Shown in pieces: positions 35,479 through 44,416 of a stretch of DNA of 64,000 nucleotides. The DNA lies in the NCBI GenBank assembly GCA_050303415.1, contig JBNLBS010000020.1:12328-76327 (forward strand), read 5' to 3'. The notes below the pieces were generated by a model. The model saw nothing but the letters and a program-made list of their open reading frames with translations. It was not told the DNA's origin and did no database searches. The position numbers and the translations under genes were made by a program. This DNA is from JBNLBS01 sp050303415. GTDB lineage: Bacteria > Pseudomonadota > Gammaproteobacteria > Methylococcales > Methylomonadaceae. Positions within the stretch are counted from its first letter, which is position 1, and each line of letters begins with the position of its first letter.

Positions 35479-36300
35479 ATGGATAACAGCGTCAATTCAA
35501 ACAGTATTGTTTCGGTAAGAAATCTGACATTTTCCCGTGGTAACCGGAAAATTTTTGATGATATTTCGCTTGATCTTGAACGCGGTAAAGTGACAGCCAT
35601 TATGGGGCCTAGCGGCACCGGCAAGACCACCTTGCTTAAGTTGATCGGCGGTCAGTTAAAACCTGAACAAGGCAGTATTCATGTAGATGGACAAAATGTC
35701 CATCAACTGCGCCTATCGGAGCTATATGAGTTACGTAAGCGCATGGGCATGTTGTTTCAAAGCGGCGCCTTGTTAACTGATATTAATGTTTACGACAATA
35801 TCGCGTTTCCGTTAAGAGAGCATACTCAGTTAAGCGAATCGATGATTCGCACCCTGGTGTTGATGAAATTGCACGCAGTGGGTCTGCGCGGAGCCCGTAA
35901 TTTAATGCCTAGCGAGCTTTCCGGCGGAATGGCCCGACGTATTGCCCTGGCCAGAGCAATTGCTCTCGATCCCATGATGATCATGTATGATGAACCATTT
36001 ACCGGACAAGATCCTATTTCCATGGGGGCGCTGGTGCATTTGATTAAATCATTGAACACGACACTGGGCTTGACCAGTATTATTGTTTCGCATGATGTGC
36101 AGGAAACCGCCGAGATTGCCGATTATATTTATGTGCTGTCGGAAGGAAAAATAGTCGATCACGGTACCCCTGATGAAATAGAGCGATCTGAATCGGAATG
36201 GGTACAGCAGTTTATGAAAGGTAAAGCCGACGGCCCGGTTCATTTTCACTATCCTGCTGTTGATTATCAGGATGACCTGTTAAGTCCATCAGAATACTAA
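35479..36300 (+). CDS. mlaF: Lipid-asymmetry ABC transporter ATPase MlaF
   Basis: ATPase of the MlaFEDB inner-membrane complex that maintains outer-membrane lipid asymmetry by moving phospholipids between membranes. The 273 residues have Walker A GPSGTGKTT, Q-loop MLFQSGALLTDINVYDNIAFPLRE (typical of the MCE-linked ATPases), signature LSGGMARRIALARAI and Walker B MIMYDEPFTGQDPIS. First in mlaF-mlaE-mlaD-mlaB, divergent from yrbG. Confidence 0.96.
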   Translation: MDNSVNSNSIVSVRNLTFSRGNRKIFDDISLDLERGKVTAIMGPSGTGKTTLLKLIGGQLKPEQGSIHVDGQNVHQLRLSELYELRKRMGMLFQSGALLTDINVYDNIAFPLREHTQLSESMIRTLVLMKLHAVGLRGARNLMPSELSGGMARRIALARAIALDPMMIMYDEPFTGQDPISMGALVHLIKSLNTTLGLTSIIVSHDVQETAEIADYIYVLSEGKIVDHGTPDEIERSESEWVQQFMKGKADGPVHFHYPAVDYQDDLLSPSEY

Positions 36301-36313
36301 CCCAAAAAAACAG

Positions 36314-37096
36314 ATGACACTATTTCTACAACGTTTAGGTAAGGCAACGCGTATCAGTTTCACCAAATTGGGTCGAAGCACGTTTTTTTTACTACACACC
36401 CTGACCGGTTTGGTTGATTTATTACCGCGCCCAAGATTGTTAATCAATCAAATGCATTCGGTGGGGGTTTTAACCTTTTTAATTATCACCATTTCCGGGC
36501 TGTTTGTCGGTATGGTACTGGGCTTACAGGGTTTTTATATTCTGTCTGACTTTGGCGCCGAAGAAACCCTGGGGGTTATGGTCGCCGCGTCTCTAGTCCG
36601 GGAATTGGGCCCTGTGGTTTCCGCTTTGCTGTTTGCCGGGCGTGCCGGTTCGGCTTTAACAGCTGAAATTGGCCTGATGAAGGCAACCGAACAATTATCC
36701 GGCATGGAAATGATGGCGGTTGACCCGGTCAAACGTATTATTTCACCGCGCTTTTTTGCCGGCATTATTTCCATGCCGTTACTGGCCGCTTTATTCAGTG
36801 CCATCGGGGTGCTCGGTGGTGAAATGGTTGGCGTCGGTCTGTTAGGTGTGGATGACGGTTCTTTTTGGTCGCAGATGCAGGCCAATCTGGACTTTGAAGA
36901 CGATATTCTAAATGGTGTGATTAAAAGCCTGGTTTTCGGTTTTGTCGTTTCCTGGATTGCCTTGTTTGAAGGTTACGATGCCATCCCAACCTCGGAGGGT
37001 GTCAGTCGAGCCACTACTCGCACCGTAGTAAATTCCGCTTTTTCTATTTTAGGTCTCGATTTCATTTTGACCGCACTCATGTTTGGAGATGATTAA
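36314..37096 (+). CDS. mlaE: Lipid-asymmetry ABC transporter permease MlaE
   Basis: Integral membrane permease of the Mla complex, 260 residues, with about five hydrophobic helices. Family motifs visible are FLIITISGLFVGMVLGLQGFYIL, LVRELGPVVSALLFAGRAGSALTAEIGLMKATEQLSGMEMMAVDP and a C-terminal segment GVSRATTRTVVNSAFSILGLDFILTALMF. It lies 13 bp after mlaF, and its stop is 1 nt before mlaD. Confidence 0.96.
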   Translation: MTLFLQRLGKATRISFTKLGRSTFFLLHTLTGLVDLLPRPRLLINQMHSVGVLTFLIITISGLFVGMVLGLQGFYILSDFGAEETLGVMVAASLVRELGPVVSALLFAGRAGSALTAEIGLMKATEQLSGMEMMAVDPVKRIISPRFFAGIISMPLLAALFSAIGVLGGEMVGVGLLGVDDGSFWSQMQANLDFEDDILNGVIKSLVFGFVVSWIALFEGYDAIPTSEGVSRATTRTVVNSAFSILGLDFILTALMFGDD

Positions 37097-37097
37097 C

Positions 37098-37568
37098 ATG
37101 CAGCATACCACCACCCAAGACACTTTAGTCGGCCTGTTTGTCGCCTCGGGCATTGCCGGGCTGTTCTTTTTATCCATGCAGGTAAGCAATTTAGGTTCTT
37201 TCACTCTGGATGAAGATAACTACACCATCATTGCCCGCTTTGAAAATTCCGGAGGACTTAAAGTAAAGTCGCCGGTATCGGTTGCCGGCGTCCGCATTGG
37301 CCGTGTAACGGACATAAGTTTTGACACTGAAACTTATGAATCGGTGGTCACAATGAAAATTAACTCGAAATACAATACCTTACCTGAAGACACTACCGCC
37401 TCTATTTATACCGCCGGTCTGCTAGGCGAGCAATATGTCAGTCTTGAACCCGGTGGCTCACTGGATTTTCTGGAAAACCAAGGCAAAATTGAAATCACCC
37501 AGTCAGCTATCGTACTGGAAGAAGTGATTGGTCGTTTCCTGTTTAAAGATGAGGATGGCGAAAAATAG
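37098..37568 (+). CDS. mlaD: MCE-domain lipid-binding protein MlaD
   Basis: Membrane-anchored MCE protein that forms the hexameric periplasmic ring on MlaE. I chose ATG 37098 (MQHTTTQDTLVGLFVASGI), preceded by GGAG at 9 nt, giving 156 residues; TTG 37083 would overlap mlaE. One transmembrane helix (about 9-28) is followed by a single MCE domain (YTIIARFENSGGLKVKSPVSVAGVRIGRVTDI...) and the hydrophobic pore loop near LLGEQYVSLEPGG. Its normal periplasmic partner MlaC is not encoded next. Confidence 0.94.
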   Translation: MQHTTTQDTLVGLFVASGIAGLFFLSMQVSNLGSFTLDEDNYTIIARFENSGGLKVKSPVSVAGVRIGRVTDISFDTETYESVVTMKINSKYNTLPEDTTASIYTAGLLGEQYVSLEPGGSLDFLENQGKIEITQSAIVLEEVIGRFLFKDEDGEK

Positions 37569-37879
37569 TGTCAAATATCAATATTATTAACCAGGGAACG
37601 GGAAAATTTATAGTCGATGGCAATCTGACATTCGCCACTATAGATAAAAAAACGGTAAAATCTCAACAGTTTATCGCTTCGGCCAGTCAAGTTACTGTTG
37701 ATCTGGCACAGGTCTCCAATATTGACAGCGCCGGACTTGCCCTGATTATTGAATGGCTGAAATATGCACGTTTAAAAAATATTCAGTTATTTCTGGACAA
37801 TACCCCGGATCAATTGCTTAAACTGGCAAAGCTGAGCGGCTTCGATCTGTCAGAATATTTTGTGCCAAAGTCAGACTAA
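37568..37879 (+). CDS. mlaB: STAS-domain protein MlaB (GTG start)
   Basis: Cytoplasmic STAS-domain subunit that binds MlaF and supports complex assembly. The 103 residues show the STAS pattern, including VTVDLAQVSNIDSAGLALIIEWLKYARLKNIQLFL (DSAGL at the conserved position). Translation starts at GTG 37568, overlapping the mlaD TAG stop by 1 nt. In E. coli mlaC lies between mlaD and mlaB; here the two are directly fused in the operon. Confidence 0.9.
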   Translation: MSNINIINQGTGKFIVDGNLTFATIDKKTVKSQQFIASASQVTVDLAQVSNIDSAGLALIIEWLKYARLKNIQLFLDNTPDQLLKLAKLSGFDLSEYFVPKSD

Positions 37880-37923
37880 GCGTTTGCCTCTATTTAACTC
37901 TACCTATAATCGACAACATTATT

Positions 37924-39192
37924 ATGGATAAACTTATTATTACTGGCGGTGGCTCCCCTCTATCCGGCGAATTACGCGTCTCCGGTGCTAAGAATGCCGC
38001 CTTACCTATTCTGGCTGCAACCTTACTTTCAGAAACACCAGTCAGCGTTGGCAACATTCCGCATTTACACGATATCACCACCACAATGGAATTGTTGGGG
38101 CGCATGGGTATTCAGCTGGTCATCGATGAAAAGATGAACATCGAAGTTGATTCCAGCACTATTGAAAATTTTGATGCTCCGTATGAACTGGTCAGAACCA
38201 TGCGTGCCTCTATTTTGGTATTAGGCCCCTTACTAGCTCGATTTGGCGAAGCGCATGTTTCCTTGCCCGGCGGTTGCGCCATTGGCACTCGCCCGGTTGG
38301 TATTCACCTGGATGGCCTGGAAAAAATGGGTGCCGATATCCAAGTTGAAGGTGGTTACATTCACGCCAAAGCCAAGCAATTAACCGGTTGTCATCTGATT
38401 TTAGAAAAAATCACTGTAACCGGCACTGAAAACTTAATGATGGCTGCAGTGCTGGCTAAAGGCACGACAACCATCGAAAATGCGGCGAAAGAACCGGAAG
38501 TCAGTGACCTGGCTAATTTTTTAAATGCCATGGGGGCAAAAATAAGTGGCATTGGCACCGATGTATTAACCATTGAAGGGGTTGAGAAACTGGCGCCTAA
38601 AGACTTGCATTACAATATTCTGCCCGACCGGATTGAGTGTGGCACTTATTTAGTCGCTGCGGCCATGACACGCGGCAAAATTAAATTAAAAGATACTAAC
38701 CCAACGATTTTAGATGCCGTTTTAGCCAAGTTAACAGAAGCCGGAGCGGAAATCACAACCGGTGAAGACTGGATTGAATTGGACATGAAAGGCAATCGAC
38801 CAAAAGCGGTATCCATTCATACCGCCCCGTATCCAGCCTTTCCGACTGATATGCAGGCGCAATTTACTGCGATGAACTGTATAGCAGAAGGTGTTGGCAT
38901 TATTACCGAAACCGTTTTTGAAAACCGTTTTATGCATGTTCAGGAAATGCAGCGTATGGGCGCAGACATTAAACTGGAATCCAATACCGCTATTTGTACC
39001 GGCAGCGACAAACTGACTGCGGCACCGGTAATGGCAACTGATTTAAGAGCGTCAGCCAGCCTGGTATTGGCTGCGCTGGTTGCAGAAGGCGAAACCATTG
39101 TTGATCGGATCTATCACATTGACCGTGGTTATGATCATATTGAAGAAAAGCTGGCACAGCTTGGCGCCACCATTCGCCGCGTACCCAATTAA
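37924..39192 (+). CDS. murA: UDP-N-acetylglucosamine 1-carboxyvinyltransferase MurA
   Basis: First committed enzyme of peptidoglycan synthesis: it transfers enolpyruvate from PEP to UDP-GlcNAc. The 422 residues match E. coli (419). The catalytic cysteine, which is the fosfomycin target, is C118 in SLPGGCAIGTRPVG. Substrate-binding SGAKNAALPIL (Lys) and RASILVLGPLLARFG are intact. It follows mlaB by 44 bp, and the ibaG gene usually between them is missing. Confidence 0.97.
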   Translation: MDKLIITGGGSPLSGELRVSGAKNAALPILAATLLSETPVSVGNIPHLHDITTTMELLGRMGIQLVIDEKMNIEVDSSTIENFDAPYELVRTMRASILVLGPLLARFGEAHVSLPGGCAIGTRPVGIHLDGLEKMGADIQVEGGYIHAKAKQLTGCHLILEKITVTGTENLMMAAVLAKGTTTIENAAKEPEVSDLANFLNAMGAKISGIGTDVLTIEGVEKLAPKDLHYNILPDRIECGTYLVAAAMTRGKIKLKDTNPTILDAVLAKLTEAGAEITTGEDWIELDMKGNRPKAVSIHTAPYPAFPTDMQAQFTAMNCIAEGVGIITETVFENRFMHVQEMQRMGADIKLESNTAICTGSDKLTAAPVMATDLRASASLVLAALVAEGETIVDRIYHIDRGYDHIEEKLAQLGATIRRVPN

Positions 39193-39208
39193 GTTTTAAG
39201 GTTTTACT

Positions 39209-39841
39209 ATGCTTACAATTGCTGTATCAAAAGGCCGTATTTATCAAGATGCCCTGCCATTACTTGAAGCGGCAGGTATTACACCGATAGACGACCCGAA
39301 AACCAGCCGCAAACTGATTTTGCGTACCACTCGTGATGATGTCCGCTTAGTCATTATCCGTGCCACGGATGTGCCGACATTTGTCGAATACGGCGCTGCT
39401 GACATGGGCATTGCCGGTAAAGATGTGCTGCTGGAGCATGAATCAGAAGGCCTGTACGAACCATTGGATCTAAAAATCGCCTGCTGTCGTTTAATGACCG
39501 CTGCACATAAAGACGCACCGGAAATATCCGGCCGAGTGCGTGTAGCCACAAAATATGTAAAAACCGCACAGCGCTATTTTGCAGACCGCGGTATTCAAGC
39601 TGAAATTATCAAGCTCTACGGTTCTATGGAACTAGCTCCCCTGGTCGGTTTAAGTGATTACATCGTTGACCTGGTGGAGACGGGCAATACCATGAAAGCG
39701 AATAACCTTGAACCGCGTGACTTAATTATGCACATCAGCTCGCGTTTAGTCGTGAACAAAGCGGCAATGAAAATGAAACATCAGGCCATTCAGACTTTAC
39801 TGGATCAATTTGAAAAAACATTAGCCGAACAACAATCATGA
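39209..39841 (+). CDS. hisG: ATP phosphoribosyltransferase catalytic subunit HisG (short form)
   Basis: First enzyme of histidine synthesis. At 210 residues this is the short form, which lacks the C-terminal regulatory domain and in characterised systems needs HisZ for activity and feedback. Motifs include LTIAVSKGRIYQDALPLLEAAG, GAADMGIAGKDVLLE and the PRPP loop YIVDLVETGNTMKANNL. No hisZ lies in the window. It is 16 bp after murA and overlaps hisD by 4 nt (ATGA). Confidence 0.95.
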   Translation: MLTIAVSKGRIYQDALPLLEAAGITPIDDPKTSRKLILRTTRDDVRLVIIRATDVPTFVEYGAADMGIAGKDVLLEHESEGLYEPLDLKIACCRLMTAAHKDAPEISGRVRVATKYVKTAQRYFADRGIQAEIIKLYGSMELAPLVGLSDYIVDLVETGNTMKANNLEPRDLIMHISSRLVVNKAAMKMKHQAIQTLLDQFEKTLAEQQS

Positions 39842-41145
39842 GCACTCTATCCATCCGAAAACTAGACACTAGGCAGGCTGATTTTCAATCGCAATTACGT
39901 AATCTGTTAGCCTGGGATGAAAACGATGACCTGGAAATTCATCAACGGGTTCTGAATATTATTGCTGATGTGCGTCAACGTGGTGATCAGGCGGTGATTG
40001 AATACACCAACGGTTTTGACCAGACTGATTTTAAGCAGGCTGAAGAGTTATTACTTAGCCAGGATACACTTAAGCAAGCATGGAACGAGCTGCCTCAAGA
40101 TAAAGCTGAAGCCTTAAGCACTGCAGCTGAACGCATTCGAGCTTATGCTGAAAAACAAAAAATGGAATCCTGGCAATATACCGAAGCCGATGGTACTTTG
40201 CTTGGACAGAAAGTCACCCCACTTGAAAGAGTCGGCCTGTACGTTCCCGGGGGCAAAGCAGCCTATCCATCTTCCGTATTAATGAATGCCATCCCTGCCA
40301 AAGTCGCCGGGGTTGATGAGTTGATTATGGTAGTCCCCACCCCTGATGGCGTAACTAATCAAATGGTTCTGGCTGCTGCTTATCTGGCAGGTGTCGATAA
40401 AGTCTTTACCATTGGCGGAGCACAAGCTGTTGCTGCATTAGCCTATGGCACTGAATCCATCCCGGCTGTCGCTAAAATCGTCGGACCGGGCAATATTTAC
40501 GTGGCAACGGCTAAAAAACTTGTATTTGGTCAAGTCGGCATTGATATGATCGCCGGCCCTTCTGAAATCCTGGTGATTTGTGACGGCAAAACCAATCCGG
40601 ACTGGGTGGCAATGGACCTGTTCTCTCAAGCCGAGCACGATGAAGATGCGCAAGCCATTTTATTATCCGATGATGGCGGTTTTATTGATGCCGTAGAACA
40701 AAGTATCAACAAATTACTACCGGATATGGAACGCGCCGAGGTAATTAAAACCTCACTAAGCAATAGAGGTGCGCTGATAAAAGTCAACAGCCTGGATGAA
40801 GCGGCTGAGGTTGCCAACCGTATTGCGCCAGAGCACTTGGAATTGTCGGTTGAGAGTCCGGATGCCTTATGTGCAAAAATTCGCAATGCCGGCGCTATTT
40901 TTATGGGCCGCTATACCGCTGAAGCTCTGGGTGACTACTGCGCAGGGCCTAACCATGTTTTGCCCACGTCAAGTACTGCTCGTTTTTCATCTCCCTTAGG
41001 AGTATATGATTTCCAAAAACGTTCCAGCCTGATCAACTGTTCCGAAAGCGGTGCGGATAAGCTGGGCAAAACAGCATCGGTTCTGGCACGCGGCGAAAGT
41101 TTAACTGCGCACGCGCGCTCTGCCGAATATAGAATCAAAAATTAA
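39838..41145 (+). CDS. hisD: Histidinol dehydrogenase HisD
   Basis: Zn-dependent NAD+ enzyme that oxidises histidinol to histidine in two steps. The 435 residues match the family. Visible signatures are LERVGLYVPGGKAAYPSSVLMNAIPAKVAGV, IGGAQAVAALAYGTESIPAVAKIVGPGNIYVATAKK, DLFSQAEHDEDAQAILL and RIAPEHLEL (catalytic Glu-His). Overlaps hisG and is followed within 7 bp by hisC. Confidence 0.97.
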   Translation: MSTLSIRKLDTRQADFQSQLRNLLAWDENDDLEIHQRVLNIIADVRQRGDQAVIEYTNGFDQTDFKQAEELLLSQDTLKQAWNELPQDKAEALSTAAERIRAYAEKQKMESWQYTEADGTLLGQKVTPLERVGLYVPGGKAAYPSSVLMNAIPAKVAGVDELIMVVPTPDGVTNQMVLAAAYLAGVDKVFTIGGAQAVAALAYGTESIPAVAKIVGPGNIYVATAKKLVFGQVGIDMIAGPSEILVICDGKTNPDWVAMDLFSQAEHDEDAQAILLSDDGGFIDAVEQSINKLLPDMERAEVIKTSLSNRGALIKVNSLDEAAEVANRIAPEHLELSVESPDALCAKIRNAGAIFMGRYTAEALGDYCAGPNHVLPTSSTARFSSPLGVYDFQKRSSLINCSESGADKLGKTASVLARGESLTAHARSAEYRIKN

Positions 41146-41152
41146 ATTGACC

Positions 41153-42241
41153 ATGTCACGACAGGCTTTAATTACAAAACTGTTTCGCCCGGAAGTCCAG
41201 GCTATGTCTGCTTATAAAGTTGCCAATGCCAGTGGATTGATTAAACTGGATGCTATGGAAAACCCTTATAACTGGCCCGAAGAAACCGTCCAGCAGTGGC
41301 TACAGTTGATAAAAGATTGCCCGATCAATCGTTATCCGGACCCGGCTGCCGGCCCATTAACCAAAACAATCCGCAAGCTTTATCAAATTCCCGAACAATT
41401 TGATATTTTGCTGGGTAATGGCTCGGATGAGATTATTCAATTACTACTGATGGCATTACCGCCGGACGCATCTGTTTTAGCGCCCACCCCCGGCTTTGTC
41501 ATGTACAAACAGATCAGCGACAGCCTGGGGCTTGATTATCATAGCGTGCCGCTATTAGCCGATAGTTTTGAACTGGACTTACCGGCCATGTTGGCCGCGA
41601 TTGAAAGCCAACAACCGGCATTAATCTTTCTCGCCTACCCCAACAACCCAACCGGGAATTTGTTTAATGAGCAAGCGATTGAACAGATTCTTGAGGCCGC
41701 ACCCGGCCTGGTGATTATTGATGAGGCCTATGCCCCTTTTGCCAACGCCAGTTTTTTAAACAGACTGAATCAATACAATAACCTGTTAGTGATGCGTACG
41801 GTATCCAAACTTGGACTTGCCGGTTTGCGCCTTGGTTATCTGGTTGGTCATGCCGATTTAGTCGAGCAGCTGGATAAAATCCGCCTGCCTTATAACATCA
41901 ATACACTGACCCAAATCACAGCAGAGTTTGCACTATCAAACAGTGAGATATTTGACCAGCAAACCGCTAAGATTTGTCAGCAAAGAAGCATAGTCCTTGA
42001 ACAATTAAACCAGCTGGAAGGTATTGAAGCTGCGCCTAGTGCCGCAAACTTTATACTTTTTAAAACCCCGGCAGGGCAAGCCGATAAAATTTTTGCCGAC
42101 ATTAAACAACAAGGCGTATTGATTAAAAATCTATCGCCTCAAGGCGGCTTATTAGCCGACTGCCTACGAGTTACCATCGGCAAACCGGAAGAAAACCAGG
42201 CGTTTTTAACAGCCTTAAAACAAAGCCTGAATTCCCTATAA
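41153..42241 (+). CDS. hisC: Histidinol-phosphate aminotransferase HisC
   Basis: PLP-dependent aminotransferase (fold type I) that converts imidazole acetol phosphate to histidinol phosphate. I chose ATG 41153 (MSRQALITKLFRPEV), giving 362 residues; no strong ribosome-binding site is visible, and TTG 41147 is the alternative. The PLP lysine is in MRTVSKLGLAGLRLGY. LGNGSDEIIQLL and LAYPNNPTGNLF are typical of the family. Last gene of the murA-hisG-hisD-hisC run, followed by a REP-like palindrome. Confidence 0.95.
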   Translation: MSRQALITKLFRPEVQAMSAYKVANASGLIKLDAMENPYNWPEETVQQWLQLIKDCPINRYPDPAAGPLTKTIRKLYQIPEQFDILLGNGSDEIIQLLLMALPPDASVLAPTPGFVMYKQISDSLGLDYHSVPLLADSFELDLPAMLAAIESQQPALIFLAYPNNPTGNLFNEQAIEQILEAAPGLVIIDEAYAPFANASFLNRLNQYNNLLVMRTVSKLGLAGLRLGYLVGHADLVEQLDKIRLPYNINTLTQITAEFALSNSEIFDQQTAKICQQRSIVLEQLNQLEGIEAAPSAANFILFKTPAGQADKIFADIKQQGVLIKNLSPQGGLLADCLRVTIGKPEENQAFLTALKQSLNSL

Positions 42242-42246
42242 AACAT

Positions 42247-42351
42247 TGTAGGCCGGAATAAATCCATTCAAGCAAAGCGAGAATGACTATTTCCGGCATT
42301 TTCCTATTGCTAAATTTTGCCGGAAACGCCTATGGGCTATTCCGGCCTACA
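42247..42351. repeat. REP/BIME-like nested palindrome between hisC and ubiA
   Basis: Outer arms TGTAGGCCGGAATA (42247-42260) and TATTCCGGCCTACA (42338-42351) are perfect 14-bp inverted repeats. A second nested pair, TTTCCGGCA (42290-42298) and TGCCGGAAA (42318-42326), lies inside. The element fills the gap between two convergent genes and could fold into a long hairpin, which may also stop transcription from both sides. The arms resemble the GGCCGGAATAA-type REP sequences of proteobacterial genomes. No second copy was seen in this window. Confidence 0.85.
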
Positions 42352-42368
42352 TTTGTTCATTTGGTAGG

Positions 42369-43244
42369 CTATGCAATCAAATAATCCATCACCAAGCCTG
42401 CAAACACCGCTAGTCCAAACCAGTTGTTATTTAAAAAAGCTTTAAAACATAATGCCTTTTCCCGGTTGAAGATCAATACTTGCTGATACACAGACAAACC
42501 TGCTGCAACGGCCAATCCGCAATAATAAGCCCAACCTAAATCCTGCATCTGTCCAACGACAACCAACAAGAGCAAAATAACCAACTGTAATGCCGCCATT
42601 ATTTCACGGTCTTTTTCACCGAATAAAATGGCCGTGGATTTAATGCCAATTTTTAAATCATCATCTTTGTCTACCATGGCGTACATAGTGTCATAAACCA
42701 GAGCCCAAAGCACCACGGCCAGATACATTACCCAGGCAACACCCGGAATGGCATTGGTTTGCGCCGAAAATGCCATCGGTACGGCAAAACCAAAGGCAAT
42801 CCCCAAATAAGCCTGGGGTAAATGTGTATAACGCTTCATAAATGGATAACTGGCGGCCAAGAAGGCGGCAACAAACGATAATGCAATGGTAAACAGGTTA
42901 AGCTGTAAAACCATTATAAAAGCGATCAAACACAACACTACAAACAGCCATAAGGCTTCTTTTGGACTGACTTTACCAACCGCAAGCGGTCTTTGTTTAG
43001 TGCGTTCGACATGCGGATCAAAATCCCGATCAGCATAATCATTAATTACACATCCGGCAGCGCGCATTAAAACCACTCCGGCACAGATCACTGTCAACAC
43101 CAGCCAGTCGGGCTTGCCGTCACTGGCCAGCCATAAAGCCCATAAAGCCGGCCACAATAGAATTAAAATCCCGATTGGCCGATCAAACCGGGTCAGTAAC
43201 CAATATTGTTCCAGTCGATCCTTTATTAATGAAATATTTAACAC
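42369..43244 (-). CDS. ubiA: 4-hydroxybenzoate polyprenyltransferase UbiA
   Basis: Membrane prenyltransferase that attaches the isoprenoid tail to 4-hydroxybenzoate in ubiquinone synthesis. The 291 residues have about eight or nine hydrophobic helices. The two Asp-rich Mg2+-diphosphate motifs are CVINDYADRDFDPHVERTKQRPL and YAMVDKDDDLKIGIKSTA. Transcribed alone. It joins UbiH and UbiI encoded at 8.7-11.1 kb in the same pathway. Confidence 0.96.
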   Translation of the reverse strand: MLNISLIKDRLEQYWLLTRFDRPIGILILLWPALWALWLASDGKPDWLVLTVICAGVVLMRAAGCVINDYADRDFDPHVERTKQRPLAVGKVSPKEALWLFVVLCLIAFIMVLQLNLFTIALSFVAAFLAASYPFMKRYTHLPQAYLGIAFGFAVPMAFSAQTNAIPGVAWVMYLAVVLWALVYDTMYAMVDKDDDLKIGIKSTAILFGEKDREIMAALQLVILLLLVVVGQMQDLGWAYYCGLAVAAGLSVYQQVLIFNREKALCFKAFLNNNWFGLAVFAGLVMDYLIA

Positions 43245-43370
43245 CTGCTACCTGTTTCCTTTATTTATGGCTAATTGGGCATTTTAATCAGCATAAACAA
43301 TGGTTTTTGATTAACTGAAAAAGCCAGAAAGGTGTTATTATAGTCGATATATTTGCTGGAAAGGTAACCC

Positions 43371-43718
43371 ATGAGCGTACAAATTTATCACAACCCGCGT
43401 TGTAGCAAATCTCGTCAAACCTTGCAGTTATTAAACGAGCAAGGCATTGAACCGGAAATCATCGAATACCTGAAAAATCCGCCTAGCGCAGAAAAGATTG
43501 AGGAAATCCTGACTATGCTTGATATTGAGCCCAGACAACTGATGCGCAAAAACGAAGCAGAGTACAAAGATAATAACCTTAACGATACCTCTCTTAGCAG
43601 AGAGGCGTTAATCAAAGCCATGGTTCAAATGCCCAAATTAATTGAACGTCCAATCGTTTTAGCGAATAACAAGGCCGCAATCGGCCGCCCGCCGGAAAAT
43701 GTTTTAAACATTTTATAA
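43371..43718 (+). CDS. yfgD: ArsC-family reductase YfgD
   Basis: Thioredoxin-fold protein of the ArsC/Spx family, 115 residues. The catalytic motif HX3CX3R is HNPRCSKSR (H7, C11, R15). It closely resembles E. coli YfgD (119 residues), including RPIVLANNKAAIGRPPENVLNIL at the C-terminus. Such proteins are annotated as glutaredoxin-dependent arsenate reductases; activity on arsenate is inferred, and no ars operon is present. Linkage with wrbA and hda is common in gammaproteobacteria. A terminator follows. Confidence 0.9.
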   Translation: MSVQIYHNPRCSKSRQTLQLLNEQGIEPEIIEYLKNPPSAEKIEEILTMLDIEPRQLMRKNEAEYKDNNLNDTSLSREALIKAMVQMPKLIERPIVLANNKAAIGRPPENVLNIL

Positions 43719-43746
43719 CATACTCTGTTACAAGTTTCCGCCTTAT

Positions 43747-43779
43747 CTAAGCAGCTGTGAAAGCTGCTTAGTGTTTTTT
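43747..43779 (+). terminator. Intrinsic terminator after yfgD
   Basis: CTAAGCAGCT (43747-43756) pairs perfectly with AGCTGCTTAG (43762-43771) around a 5-nt loop, followed by TGTTTTTTA. Confidence 0.88.
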
Positions 43780-43825
43780 ATATAAAACCATCAACCTGTT
43801 TAAACTTACATTTATCAATAAATTT

Positions 43826-44416
43826 ATGAGCAATATTCTGATCCTCTACTACTCTCGTTATGGCGCAACTGAAAAAATGGCAAACCATATTGCCCGTGGC
43901 GTTGAATCAATTGACGGAGCGGAAGCCATTCTCAGAACCGTACCTGAAGTATCCAGTGTTTGTGAACAAACACAAGACAGCATTCCAGAACAAGGCGCTC
44001 CTTATGCAACAATGCAAGACCTTAAAAACTGCGATGGCCTTGCGCTAGGCAGTCCAACCCATTTTGGCAATATGGCGGCAGCATTAAAGCATTTTATTGA
44101 TAACAGTACCGAAGCCTGGTTTGAGGGCAGCTTAACCGGTAAACCTGCGGGTGTTTTTACCTCTACCGGCAGCATGCACAGCGGACATGAAAGTACATTA
44201 TTATCCATGATGATTCCGCTACTTCATCATGGCATGATGATTTTAGGCATTCCCAGCAGTGAAGTTTCACTTCGTGATACCACAACAGGGGGTACCCCTT
44301 ATGGCCCCAGCCATGCATCTTCTGCCGGTAAGGAATTAAGCGAACATGAAAAGAACTTATGTTTTGCCTTCGGGGCAAGACTGGCGACAACGGCATTAAA
44401 CCTGCAGCAAAAATAA
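43826..44416 (+). CDS. wrbA: NAD(P)H:quinone oxidoreductase, WrbA type
   Basis: FMN-dependent flavodoxin-like quinone reductase that protects against semiquinone stress. The 196 residues show the FMN phosphate loop YSRYGATEKMA, SPTHFGNMAAALKHFID, FTSTGSMHSGHESTLLSMMIPLLHHGMMILG and GGTPYGPSHAS, all family landmarks. It overlaps the DUF2069 start by 1 nt (TAATG), so it is co-translated with it. Confidence 0.93.
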   Translation: MSNILILYYSRYGATEKMANHIARGVESIDGAEAILRTVPEVSSVCEQTQDSIPEQGAPYATMQDLKNCDGLALGSPTHFGNMAAALKHFIDNSTEAWFEGSLTGKPAGVFTSTGSMHSGHESTLLSMMIPLLHHGMMILGIPSSEVSLRDTTTGGTPYGPSHASSAGKELSEHEKNLCFAFGARLATTALNLQQK

